Positions 22,701 to 34,117 of a stretch of DNA of 64,000 nucleotides are shown here, piece by piece. Both the position numbers and the translations under genes were made by a program. The stretch is from positions 11,408,001-11,472,000 of the forward strand of contig NC_071331.1 of the NCBI RefSeq assembly GCF_010183535.1, given 5' to 3'. The number at the start of each line of letters is the position of its first letter. Position 1 is the first letter of the stretch. The notes under the pieces were generated by a model. It ran no database searches. It was not told the origin of the DNA and saw only the letters and a program-made list of their open reading frames with translations. The DNA comes from Caenorhabditis remanei. Lineage: Eukaryota > Nematoda > Chromadorea > Rhabditida > Rhabditidae.

Positions 22701-25700
22701 ATCGACGTATGAGACTCCACCACAGTTGATGGAGACGCCGAATGAGACACACCGCTGACCTGTAACAACTTTTATTCGTGAGGTAATCAGTTCGAGAATT
22801 CAATTTCTTACCTTTCTCAGCTCACTTTCCAATTGTGTCAACACATCTGGTTGACTATTGACAACGAGTGGTTCTTGAACTGGAGCAGGTACAGAGATTG
22901 GGATTGTTTGAATGACAGCTGGAGCTTCAGATACTAACGTGGCAGTTGAAGCTGTTGACGATGAAGGCACAGTCTCCACAACGAATTGTTTCGTCGTCGG
23001 TTGTCCAAAAGCCTCCAGATTGAGAGAAGCAGTTGCGACAACTGGAGGAACACTAGGAACTGGTGGTGGTCCTGTCGGAATGATTGCTCCAGCTGCTTCT
23101 GGATGTGGTGTGGAAATCGATGAAGAAATCCCAGATTCGGCTTGTGATACAGGTTGAACAGTGAATCTTCTACCAGGCACACTAGTTGTTGATTGAATTG
23201 ATGAAGTATTCGAATGAGTTGTAGCACTAGGCGAAGAGTTCGAGGAGAGTGAGTGAGCCACTGGGGACGGTGTTGCGAGATGAGTGATAACATGAGAAGT
23301 GATCGGTTGAACAATGACTGGCTCGGCTGTTGGAGGCGTTGGAGCAATCACCGGAGTGATTGTTGTTGTAGATACCACAGTTGTCGGCGTGGCAGCTATT
23401 GGATCAGCAGACTTTGTCACTTGGAATCGAGATGGTTTTGCGGCGGCGACCGGTGGTGCAGTTGTGCCAGGATCCGAATGATTCGTTGGTGATGTTACGG
23501 CAGGGCGGGGTATCGATTGGACACTCTCCGCATTCGATTCCTGGGAGACTTTCCGCACGTTCTGTAACTCAATTAGGAATGATTATGAGGTTTCAATTAA
23601 AATGAACTTACAGTTACTTGAACATTATTCGGTTCCTGAGAAGATTCTCTCGTCGGCGGTGTCTTCTCAATCTCGATTCTTGGCCTCGTAGCCGCTGCCA
23701 CCGCCACTGAATCCTTCGGCATAACCGCAGTGATTGTTGGTGGTTCAGTGCTGTTCGGATCAAGAACCGTCGCCAATTTCGTTCCAACTCCTTTCTTCGA
23801 ATCCGTATTGACCAGTTGAATGACTTCACTCAATTGTGCTTCCACAATATGAACATGAATTTTCAACAGACAATCCTCAGCGAGCAGTTTCGTAGCAATC
23901 GTGTTCGGTTTATCCGTTCCTGGAGCGAATTGAAATGTAACTGATTTGTGTGAAGTATCGAGACGACACGACACAAGAGCAAAGTTTCTCGACTCGTCAC
24001 ATCCCAGAATCTCCATCATCACTTTTCGTTTATTGCTCTTTTTCTTTTCTTCTTTCGCTTCAGCAGCTGGTCCATCGGTAGTCGTCGTGGGTGTTGGTGC
24101 TGGAGTTACCGGTGCTGTTGTAGTGGATACTGATCCAACCGTATCATTATTTGAAAGAACACTTGGAGCAGGTGAGGCTATTGAAGCGGGAGTATTGACT
24201 TGAAGAGCAGATGAATCAGTAGATATCGTACGGGGAACTGTGTTTTGAGCCAATGTTGGCGTTTGGAGATCTTCTTGTTTAACCGGGGCAGGTGATGGTG
24301 GAACCTGAAAAAATTTTCAGTTAAAATGCATTGAATTGACTTTGAAACTCAAATTTGGTTAGAATAAAACTTACCGTATTGCTTTGAACCGTTGGAGCTG
24401 GTACAGTCTGAACTGGAATCTCAATCGGCTTCGGCACATGAATCATCGTAGCTGGAACCGTCGGTGGCGCAGCAGTCGTTGGTGACAGAACTGGTGGTGC
24501 TTGCGGTTGAGTTGGTGACATAACCGGGATGTTGGCAACCATGGTGACCGGGACAGACTGTTGCGGAACTGCGGATTGTTGAGTCAATTCAGTGGATGTT
24601 TGGGTTGAGAGTGGTGGTGGAATTGGTTGTTGAGCCGAAGAGTGTGGAGTCGCTGGCGTCGGTGGAATAGGTGGTGGGTTTGCTGCGGCGACTGCTGCAG
24701 CTGCTGCTTCCTTCTCCAGCCGCTCCTTTTCCAGTCGTTCTCTTTCTTTCGCTTCAGCTCTCAACTTCAATTCTTCCTTGATTTCAGCCTCCTCTCGTAT
24801 CCTTTCTTCCTCCTCTTTCGCTCTTTTGATCTCCAACAAACGATGATCTCGATCTCTTCTGAATGCATCAACTTTATCTTTTATCAGCTTGGTAATCATT
24901 CTCGTGTCCTCATCCGGAATATGTTGTTGTTCAATCATCTGTTGTACCACTTCATCAGCACTATCATTCTCGATATCGAAAGCGAATTGAAGTCCCTCAT
25001 TCTCCTTGAATCTATACTGTTTCCGCTTCTTCTCATCGTAAACTCTCAACTGCATCTGAATCTCTACATTCAGATCGTTGAGGTCAGCATCACGATTCTT
25101 GATCTCTACACGGATTCCGATGAGGTCTTCTGGTGTGAAGAAGTCGTCAACAAGCAGTTGCTTCACAGTGCTTCTCTCCTCTCTTCTCACACGAATACAT
25201 CGATCGATTATCTCTCGAATCTCCGGATATTGAGCCGGTATTCTTGAGAAGCACTCTGGTTTCACACCGGATATCACTTTTCGGTAAATGGTTGCTGGAT
25301 TCATACACTCTGAATACGGATATTCTCCAGTGACCATTTCCAAAAGACACATCCCGAATGCGTACACATCGACACTCTCGTCATACATCTCTTCGTACAT
25401 TTCTGGTGCCATAAATTCCGGAGTTCCAATGACCGATTTGGCGAATGATTTGTTTTTCAGTGTCGCCAAACCGAGATCTCCAATTTTGACACTTCCAGTT
25501 GTTCCAGTAATGAAGATGTTATCACACTTGAGATCGCGATGAATGACTGGTGGATTACGAGTGTGAAGAAACGAGAGTCCTTTGAGAATCTGTCGACACC
25601 ACGATTTCAGCACTTTGATGTTTATTCGTTTGAATCGTTTCAAGTACATTTTGAGTGTTCCAGAAGTCATCAACTCGGTGACAAGTACAATATACTTTCG

Positions 25701-28700
25701 TTTTCCACACAGATCTGCACTCTCCCAGTAATCGTAGAAACGCACAATGTTCGGATGTTGAAGGTCTTTGAGCATTTCAGCTTCTTCACGGAATCGTTGT
25801 CGTTCCGTTTTGTTCAACTTGCTCTCCTGGAGTTCACACCAAGCGACAGCGACTCCAGTTTCTGTATCCAATCCACGGAATACCGTTTTGAAAGATCCAC
25901 GTCCGAGTTCTTCATCGAATTTCAAGAATCGCCCGTCTGAAATAATTCAGTCATATTCCTCTTACTCAAACTGTGGTGAAAACTCACTTTTACTCTTATC
26001 AATCGGCTTCTCCTGCGCATCGAAATCGTCTTCCACATCAATTTTTCTCGCCGCTTTCTCCTCTTCCTCTCGTTTCTCCGCTTCTTTTCGTGCTCGCTCC
26101 TCTTCACTAATCTTCTCCTCGTCTCCTGTCAGAGTACGTGGCCCTTCGTTGACGAGAGCGTCTGTCAGCGTTCGAACTTGAGACAGAATACCGAGACGTT
26201 GTTGTGGTTTGTCTTTGTCACCGGCATCATTTGAAACTGATGTGCTTGGTGGAATTTTACTCGTTAACCTATAAAAAAGGAAAACTAGAAAATTGCTTAA
26301 TTCCTTCTCTTCATTCTGTACCTAGATCTGTCAAATATACTATGTTGGGGACTAGATACTGCATTCTGTAACACCGTCGCTGCCACATTAATCGGACTTC
26401 CCGTTGATGGTGACATCGGCCCTCCTTTACCAGAGACCAACGGCGTTGCAGCCGATGTCGGTGATATTAACAGAGGAGGCAGTGTCCCATTCGTTCCGAT
26501 GGCTTGAGGGATACGAGATGCTTGGTGATTATGAGTAGTTGGATGTGATGATATCGTTGATGAAGCTGTCGATGTGGTTGCTGTCATTGGAATCGATGAA
26601 TTGATAAATGACGTTGTATTGGATCCAGATGGAACATCAGAAGCAATACTCGTCGACGCGGTTGCTGATGTCTCGTCCGGCCTCCGAGGTTTTGTTCCCC
26701 ACTGAAACTAAATTTGATGCTTATTTTCGATGATAGAAAATGGAAAAAAAAACGCACTTTCATAGGCCTTGTCCGTCGCCAATCTTGCTGAACAGCTTCC
26801 AGTCTCGATCGTTCCTCTCCAGACAGCCAGTGCGACCCCATTCTGCAAAAATTGAACATTAAAAGGGGCTCTTCCCTTCAATTTGTGACCTCTTTCTCTC
26901 ATTTCTAGTCTGTAATTGTCTACTAGCCAGCAATAAATCATTAGAAATCGGGAACTCCATTTCAATAGTGGAGAATAAAAATACAGGAAAAAATTGATCG
27001 TGAGTGGGGAAAACTTCACGAATTCTTTCCAGGAGTGCGGGGGAATGTATGATAGGAGAGACGGGGAAAATTTGAAATTCAAATCGAATCAAATATTCCG
27101 TATTCGCTATGTGAGTAAAGGCCAAAGAGACTGTCCACATACAATTTTCCGCCCGTCCCGACACAGTTTTGCATACGGTTTTCAGAAGAGAAAGAGAATG
27201 CTCACATGACCCATCAGAATTGTCACGAAATGAAAGAGAATAGGTGTTTTTGTTCAATGAAACCCAATTTCTATATTGAATATGCTATATTTAGAATGTG
27301 TTCTTTTCAGACTCATCGGAAGAATTTCAGATGGGGAACCGCCCCTCCAGGGACCATATTTTGAGTTTTCTCAAAATATACCAGAAAACATACGTGGGAT
27401 TTTCCTGTGCTGGATGCAGCTCATCGACCTTTTTGATCCGATTCACTAATCGACGACGAGTACCTGGAAAAGCTTCAGAAGCGGTAAGTGATAAGTCTCT
27501 CTAACTACACTTTTCAAAAACCAAACTTTTTCTCGCTCTCTATCAGTTCAAAAAATCGCTTTAAAATTCGTCAACCTAATCCTCTTGACGTAGGTGACCA
27601 AAAAGAATAGGGGGAATAGACTCTAACCTTTTTCTGTGATAGTCGACTTTCGAGGGAAATTCCCCAAAGAGAGAAAATACTTACCAAAATTACTAGTAGA
27701 CGATGTCGTTCCCGTACTCGTTGAGCTCGGCGGAGCAGGTGGACGTCCACCGTTTGTTATTGACTGAAAAAGAAACATAAATAGGAGGTCATCGTACCTT
27801 CGGGAATTTTCTCGGGAGGTTGGTGGGGATGTTGAAACATTCTATTTTTGTCTCTACTACATAGAGAATCATCATTAATTCAAAAACATCGGCTACCAGT
27901 TAGTTGTTCCCTTTCCAACCTATCAAAACATTGATCACCACGTGATTGTAATATTAGGGTAAACGGTGGTTGTGGTGGTTTTTTGGGAGTGGAAAACGAA
28001 CGAACATGTTCAGAACATGGAATGTTCTCGTTTTGTGTTAGAGGTGAACAGAACCTGGTCAGTTGTAAATTTTTAAAGTTTGTTTGATTTTTCCATTTTG
28101 ATGTTTGCAATAAAACTTCAGACACTTTATAGTGGGTCAGACTAATTGTTGCTAATAGCAGCTCTAGATTGGACAATCATGTTCAAAACTGCTAGAACTA
28201 GAACTAGAACTACTTTGAAGATTAAGTAAAGCTGTCGATGCTATTTGAAAAAAAAATCAACTTCTAGCTTTCACATGCTCAGCTCAAAAACCAAGCTAAA
28301 AACTATGGTAGGAAATGTTTTCGTTGCGAGACCACTAAAGCAAATTAAAGGCGCTTTTGAACGAAAAATAAGAGTTTCTGATCAGCGAGAACCATTTTGA
28401 ATTGATCCACAAGAGAAAACCATTCAAAAAATCATACTTTACCGATGAGAACGTCGTAGAATGTGTTGAAATAGGAATCGAATGAGAATGATGATGGTGT
28501 GAAAAGCAAGACTGAAACAAGTCGAACGATAGACACATCGTCGTCTTCTTCAGAAGACAAAACCCACTCGCGGGGAGGTAGAAAACGTTACACACTCTGC
28601 GTCTAATTTCCCAATTCCACGTGCTTCATCTATTTTCTCTATACTCTATATGTATATATCACTGTCGATTCGAAAATCAAACAAGACACTGAGAAATTTT

Positions 28701-29842
28701 TGAAGAAAAAGAAGAAGACGTTGGGAGAAGGAGATGGGCGATGTTTATGGGTGGCGAAACGAAGAAAAAAAGGCGGGAAAGAACAACAAAAAACAACAAG
28801 AAGAGAGTGAGACAGTAACTGCTATCAATTTCTTTGCAACCCGATGGAGGCCATTACAAGAAAGTTGATACTACTGGAATACGGTAGATCACTGACCAAA
28901 GTCTAGAGCACTCACCCAGCAATAATATCTCCGATACTTCCGATAATTTACTGCTATCATATTTCTTCTTCCAGAAGCTTATCTTCTTTCTAATTTCAGG
29001 CTCATTTTATAGGGGGCGCCCACGGGTATGTGATCGTAAATCAACTTTCATACGTCTCTCATTTTCCCTCACTATTTCTTCAAGCTTCATTAAAATTTCA
29101 ATTTTCGTGTGTTATAGTTTTTGTCTTTTTTCAAATTCTCTTTGCTTTTTTTTTCTTTTTTTCGACAGTACGCTCACAAGAAAACCGTCTCCTGACGAAG
29201 AAAGACTGAAAGCCGAAAGCCGGCGAGATCAAATGGAAGAAGAAAAACGATCAATTTGTCTCGATTTCGGCAACAATTAAATAGCCATCAAATTGGGAAA
29301 AAGAAGAAAAAATAACAGAAAAAAAGCTATGGGAATCTATTCCATTGGACTTTGTCCAGAGTAGTTTCGAACGGAAACACGTGATGGAATCCAGAAGAAA
29401 AATCTAGAGAAAAAGATAAAAATCTCCGAGAATCTGCAGATAATGAATGCCATTTTGCAAGAGGGAAATGGTCATTACATTACTGAAAATCGAATAAATT
29501 CCGAATTGTCAGTCGACTATTGAACGAAATTCTCAGTCCGATTTCAGACCAAAATCCAAACTGTTCAAATCCAAAACACAGTAAATTCTGTACCCATCGA
29601 CGATTAGTTGCAAAACGGTTGAGTGACCGTCGGGGAAAGGGATTGTCAAATTGAACAGAGGAACTAAACACAGAGAATACTCATCGATGGAAGATTGAAG
29701 AGGATCAGCCGAATCAACCGGTCTACACACCTACACAATTCATAAAGTACTTTTACTTTTTTTTCGATTCAAGCAGGTTACGACTCGCAACATTTTTTCG
29801 TTTTTGAAATTTTGAAATTTAAAAAAAACTCACATCAGGCAT
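19730..29842 (-). CDS. wnk-1: WNK-type serine/threonine kinase
   Basis: Fourteen exons join in phase to give 1803 residues: 29834-29842, 27685-27763, 27394-27463, 26758-26842, 26322-26701, 25988-26268, 24375-25936, 23612-24304, 22812-23561, 22340-22759, 21706-22167, 21009-21061, 20745-20949, 19730-20092. Order: disordered N-terminus ([15 protein letters not shown]), kinase domain about 306-565, first PF2-like autoinhibitory region, coiled coil and Pro/Thr-rich linker, second PF2-like region (about 910-990), RFQV (about 1098) and RFTV (about 1185), a conserved [12 protein letters not shown] coiled coil, and a Ser-rich tail. The lysine is in the glycine loop (GRGSFKT, K318) and Cys replaces the usual one (VAWCEL), the WNK hallmark. 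[11 protein letters not shown] and activation-loop SFAKSVIGT are intact. Family knowledge: WNKs sense chloride/osmotic state and activate GCK-3, which docks on RFxV. The start exon has only nine coding bases; a TCAG acceptor lies about 30 bp before ATG. Confidence 0.96.
20150..20620. mobile_element. Palindromic element of the ACCGGTACTGTA family in a wnk-1 intron
   Basis: The two halves are inverted copies: CTTTGGCCGTTTTCAGTTGAAA on the left and its complement on the right, and GTACGGGCACTCCCTA on both arms around the centre. The right end reads GACCGGTACTGTATGTACG. The outermost part of the left end is missing or diverged. It occupies most of the last wnk-1 intron (20093-20744). Confidence 0.8.
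21344..21442 (-). CDS. Candidate alternative first exon of wnk-1 (short C-terminal isoform)
   Basis: In the 645-bp intron between exons 11 and 12 an ATG opens 33 codons ([17 protein letters not shown] onwards, ending FGWN) that stop exactly at a GT donor in phase 0, the phase needed to join the exon at 21061 ([11 protein letters not shown]). No acceptor would allow inclusion as an internal exon in frame, so an internal promoter is the simplest reading. The product would be a kinase-less C-terminal protein of about 240 residues. The segment has a charged composition ([12 protein letters not shown]), but nothing beyond phase and ORF supports it. Confidence 0.4.
28318..28365. repeat. Dispersed repeat fragment with TCGTTGCGAGACC core
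   Basis: GTTTTCGTTGCGAGACCAC, then AAAGGCGCTTTTGAACG: third member of the family seen at 2.77 and 9.62 kb, here inside wnk-1 intron 1. Confidence 0.5.
29533..29730 (-). CDS. Candidate alternative second exon of wnk-1, giving a short product
   Basis: A TTGTGTAG acceptor 103 bp below the nine-base first exon opens a frame that continues MPD in phase: [18 protein letters not shown], then 47 more residues to a TGA at 29533. The composition is protein-like (alternating hydrophobic, [21 protein letters not shown]) rather than low complexity. A transcript using it would encode about 68 residues and no kinase. No good donor exits the exon. It could also be a remnant coding exon or chance. Confidence 0.35.
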   Translation of the reverse strand: MCRPVDSADPLQSSIDEYSLCLVPLFNLTIPFPDGHSTVLQLIVDGYRIYCVLDLNSLDFGLKSD

Positions 29843-30224
29843 CTTTCCGTTCGACAGCTGCTGCTTCTGATAACTGATTTTCTTGATTTATGTCCTCAAT
29901 CGATTCGACTCCAAAAGAAGTGTGAATTCGAGAACAAAAGTGTATTTGATTGATAGAGTTGAAGTTGGGTAGAGATAGAGCTCCTGTTTATGTATGTGCT
30001 TGAATGAGGAGAAAAAAGGAAGGAAGTGTCGACTAAAAACTCGATGATATCTGCATTTCACTGCTCCGGATATCAAGCAAAGAGCCCGCACGGTATCGGT
30101 CTGAAAATAATTAATTAAGAATGGGTAGGTTTTGAAATGAGAACGATAAAGAGCGAAAATGAAACGTGAAAAAGTTTGAGAAGATTCGTCGAGGAAAAAA
30201 ATTTGAGAGTGGAAATCGGGAATT

Positions 30225-30478
30225 CATAGTTGTCAAGGCCCGGGTAAATTGGCGCCAAAGTTCAAATTAAAATGTTTTTTTTTTGTATTTTTTCCGCGAA
30301 AAAAACAAATGTTTGACTATCGTTAAGAATTAGAAGAAATTATGAAAGTTCATCCAAAACGGTTAAATTTTCGATGAAAAATTGAAAAACATTTCAAAAA
30401 AAATTGGAAAAAACGGTCATTTTTTGCCGGGTCGAGCCTTCAAACCTTTCCGGGTCTTGACAAGTATGCGGGAATCGT
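30225..30478. repeat. GC-rich-ended dispersed repeat (copy 2, inverted)
   Basis: The copy runs from TTGTCAAGGCCCGGG through TTGGCGCCAAAGTTC to CCGGGTCTTGACAAG. Relative to the 6.0-kb copy the internal blocks (TTTCATCGAAAAT, GGCGCCAA) are in the opposite order and orientation, and both ends carry TTGTCAAGRCCCGG, so this is an inverted-ended element. Confidence 0.72.
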
Positions 30479-33400
30479 TTAACAGAGTAGATACAAAAGG
30501 TTAAATAATGAAGAAAACATCAAAATTCATATCAGATATAAAGTGCAACGCAGCAAAATTTATTATGAAATTAGGTTGCTTCTAGAATTATAAAAATGAC
30601 TCATTTCGTTAAAATTCTGCTGAAACTCGTCGGAAAACTCAGAAAAACGTCTCCAAGCTTTCCAAAAAATGAAAAGTTCGAAAGAACAATGACTCCTCCA
30701 AAACCACAGAAAAGAAAGAAAAAAAACCATCAAGGAAATTGAGAAAACTGGGCAATTCCTCTTCTTCACAAGAAAAGAAAATTAACGGGTGCCAGGCGGA
30801 GAGAATTCCGAAATTTCGAAAAGAAAAAGCCAAGAGCGCGAGAAATTTTTCAAATTTCCAAGGATTTGCATCGGAAATGAATGGAAGAAGAGAAGCGAGA
30901 TAGAGAGACTCCCGAGATGACAAAGACGTTTTGATGAATGGCACACACTGTCCTTGACCAGTCCATGTGTGTCCATCTCTTGTGTCCACTTACTATCTCT
31001 TCTGATATCGTAATCAATCTCTCTTCTATTTTCTGCAACAACACTTAACAGAAATAGATATCAAGAAGACGTGACGAGGCGGAGATATTTGTGAGATTTG
31101 TCTAGAAGGATGACAATACGGTGGTGCCACGTCATAACACCTTCTTCTATTCATATGAAAATAGGCCGTTTCAACTCAAAGAAACAAGGTCACAGAAGAA
31201 AGAGAGAGAAAAGGAATACTACGAAGAGTCTGCCATTTTGCAGAGACGAAAAAAAGCTCGTTAATAGTGAGAACAAAACGGTGATAACGTTTGCAGAGAC
31301 GCATACGAAACATAAAAGTTCCGATTCGCTGTCTCTGGAAAAACTACGCTGAATTGCTTATTCTAGAACTAGGAAGATAAGGAAGAAAAGAGACTTGAAC
31401 TAACAGAAAAATGTGAGAACACAACAAATCCAAAAATGGAACACGCCTGACATCACTTCCAAAAACTTCCAACAGAGAGAAAAAAACGCCCACCTCTTCA
31501 CAGTGAGCACCACCCCTCCGGCCATTCTGGAGCCAATTGAGCACTTAGGTAGCTGCCACTCAATAATAGTCCCATGTTTCTTTTGACTCATCAACCTGAG
31601 TTTTGATTGGCAATCACTTGAGAGGAAAGAAGACAGAGACAAGCTAAATGAATGGATCGAAGTTCAAAATGTGACATTTCAAGAATGTCTTCCAAAATAG
31701 AACTGTATCATTTCGTTGTCAAGTAATTCAATGACCCGGAAAACTAAAGGTGTTTCTAGTCATAACCGACCAGCTGATTCTGCAGGAAACATTGAAGCAA
31801 TGCGACAAGAAGAGTCTACAGTATGACAGGAATTTCAAGTCTTCCCACTTCAATCAGAGCGATTGACAAAAAGTGGAGAACGAACAACTAAACTTCAGTT
31901 ATAGACTATAAAACAAGCATGTGGTTTGGTTTTTTCAGTGCTGCTCCTCTTTCTCAAAGCACCTCGAGGAATAACGAACTCGTGAAAGAAGGGGATGACT
32001 GTGTTGAAGACCTCCTGCATCTCTCGATGACACTTACTCGTTCTCCTTATTCTGATTCTCACTCCTCCTCCTACACACATACTGTTATCAAATTCCCCCC
32101 TTCTTATCATTGGATCATAACTATCATCGTCTTCTTCTTCTTCTTCTTCGTTTTCTTCTTATGACTGGGGGTCTTCACGTGATTCGACCTTCTAGAGAAA
32201 TAGAGAGAGTGAGGATAAGAGACACTGTTTACTTATATTTTTCTTTTCTTCTACGGGGAGGGCTTATTCAAACTCTCTTTACAATCGTTCAATGGTCACT
32301 TTGGTTCTGGTTGACCGGAATATATATTTTGTGTCTCTTTTTCTTTCTCTCTCGCTCGGAAACGAAAAAAAGAAAGAGAGAGAGAAAAAACTGCTGAACT
32401 AGATGGACAAGACTGAAGAAAAGCAAGCATACATGCGGAAGAATGAATCATACAAAAACGATTAGTAACGTTATATGAAATTGAAGAAGACGAAAGAAAT
32501 AGGTCGGCTAGGTCAAAAGATCGATTTTTAAAAGTGCAAAAAGTGATTCGATGGTGAAAGGGTAAAAGTTTTCGAAAAAGTCTGCAAATACTCCCACTTT
32601 TATGGGGGAGACGGTGACGATTAGATTGAGGTGTCGACCTTTTCAAAAAGTTGCCGCACACTGTGCTTGTAGACCAGAATTTCAGTCAGATTTGCTATTG
32701 TGAAAAGAAGATTCTGGAGATTCTGGACGTCTTCTCACGTTTCGCTGAATACCAAAATGAATTCTAGCTTCAGTTTCGTTTGTGAGTTTTCAGACAAAAC
32801 TCTTGTAACTCGAATCAATTTTGTTATCAGAAAAATAGAAAAAAAATATTCAGAATCCCCACGCCGGCAGTTTTCCAGTTATATTCACCGAAAAACATAA
32901 ATAGAAAGAATTTCAAGAAAAAACGTAGGAATTTAAAAACACGAAATCTACAACTTCCAAGCTTCAAAAAAGAGAGAGAAAACGTGCGCCTCGAAATCGT
33001 ACCGAGAAGGTCACATCTGGGGTCGAAGTGAGAATTAATCAAGGGAGAAGTGTGGGTGGAATAACAAAAATTTGAATTTTTCACATAGAATACGCACAAA
33101 GTTTTTGAAGAATGCCACCAAAAAAGGGATTGTTGTGTTTTGCAGAAAAAAAGAAAAGAACCGAAAAAGCTGCAAAAGCGACAAACATGACGAAGCGAGT
33201 GGGGCGCGAATGGGGGTTCGGATTTCACGGATTTCATGGAAAACGAGGGAAAAAGTTGCGAAATCTGTATACATCGAGTATCCAGTTTAATGAGACAAAG
33301 TGGGGATGAAGCTAGAAGTTTCGAAATGAAAAAAGAAAAATGTGATTTTTTGTTCTTTTTGCTTTTTCGAAAAGTACTTGAAATGAAAACAGCGAAGAAT

Positions 33401-34052
33401 GAAGAAGCTTTGACGATATTTGCAAAAAAAGGTTGAGTTTACCCTAACTTTTTCACACAATCATCTCCTCCTCTCTATCTCTAAAGTCCTTGAGAATTTG
33501 AGTTGAGTACCAAAACGAACATTTTTGTAATGTAAGAAAGGGAGAAGCTGAGAGAAAGGTATAGGTAGTTGGGGAGGGGTTGCTTTTTTGTTTAACAGAA
33601 AAATGAATAGAAGAATGCGAAGAAGTGAGAAGAAGAAGCAGTTGGAGTGGGTGGTTTTGGATAGGTAATGTCTTCTCCCCGTTCGTGAACTGTCTGCGTC
33701 TCCGAGCCTCTCGTCGCGCAGCCAGCAGCAGCACCACTCGATTTCCCACGGGTCAAATGGCGGGAAAAGCGGATAAAGACAGTTTAAACCATATGATAAA
33801 AGTCAAACTACTTGGTAAACGGAAGTAAAGAAAACGAAACGAGAGAGAGATAGAGAGACAAATTGAAAGGGCACATTGAAAAACACGGGATTTTTTGGAG
33901 GTGGAGGCCCTCCCAACTGCTCAAGGACTCCCGGAGCCGCTGCTGTGCTGCTGCTCTTCATCGCTTCGTTTCGTTCGTTCTCTCTCGCGAAGAGTGAGGA
34001 GGGGGAGCGAGAGAGAAGAGACGACAGACATGTTAGACAGTTTCTTTCGACT

Positions 34053-34117
34053 CTCTCACTCTCTCGCCTCGTTTCTCTCTTTTTCTTTCGAGTCGAGAAA
34101 AAGCGAGAGAGTGAGAG
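34053..34117. other. GAGA/CTCTC hairpin in the wnk-1 upstream region
   Basis: CTCTCACTCTCTCGC (34053-34067) is exactly complementary to GCGAGAGAGTGAGAG (34103-34117), leaving a 35-base loop. Just upstream (33980-34020) CTCTCTCGC and GCGAGAGAG form another. Such sites may act as promoter elements; the role is inferred only. Confidence 0.5.

Noticed and set aside
24627..26181. Long plus-strand ORFs opposite the WNK kinase exon
   Set aside because: Antisense to conserved kinase coding sequence; no splice or domain support.
32110..32165. CTT triplet run considered as a microsatellite of interest
   Set aside because: Short, impure and common in worm intergenic DNA.
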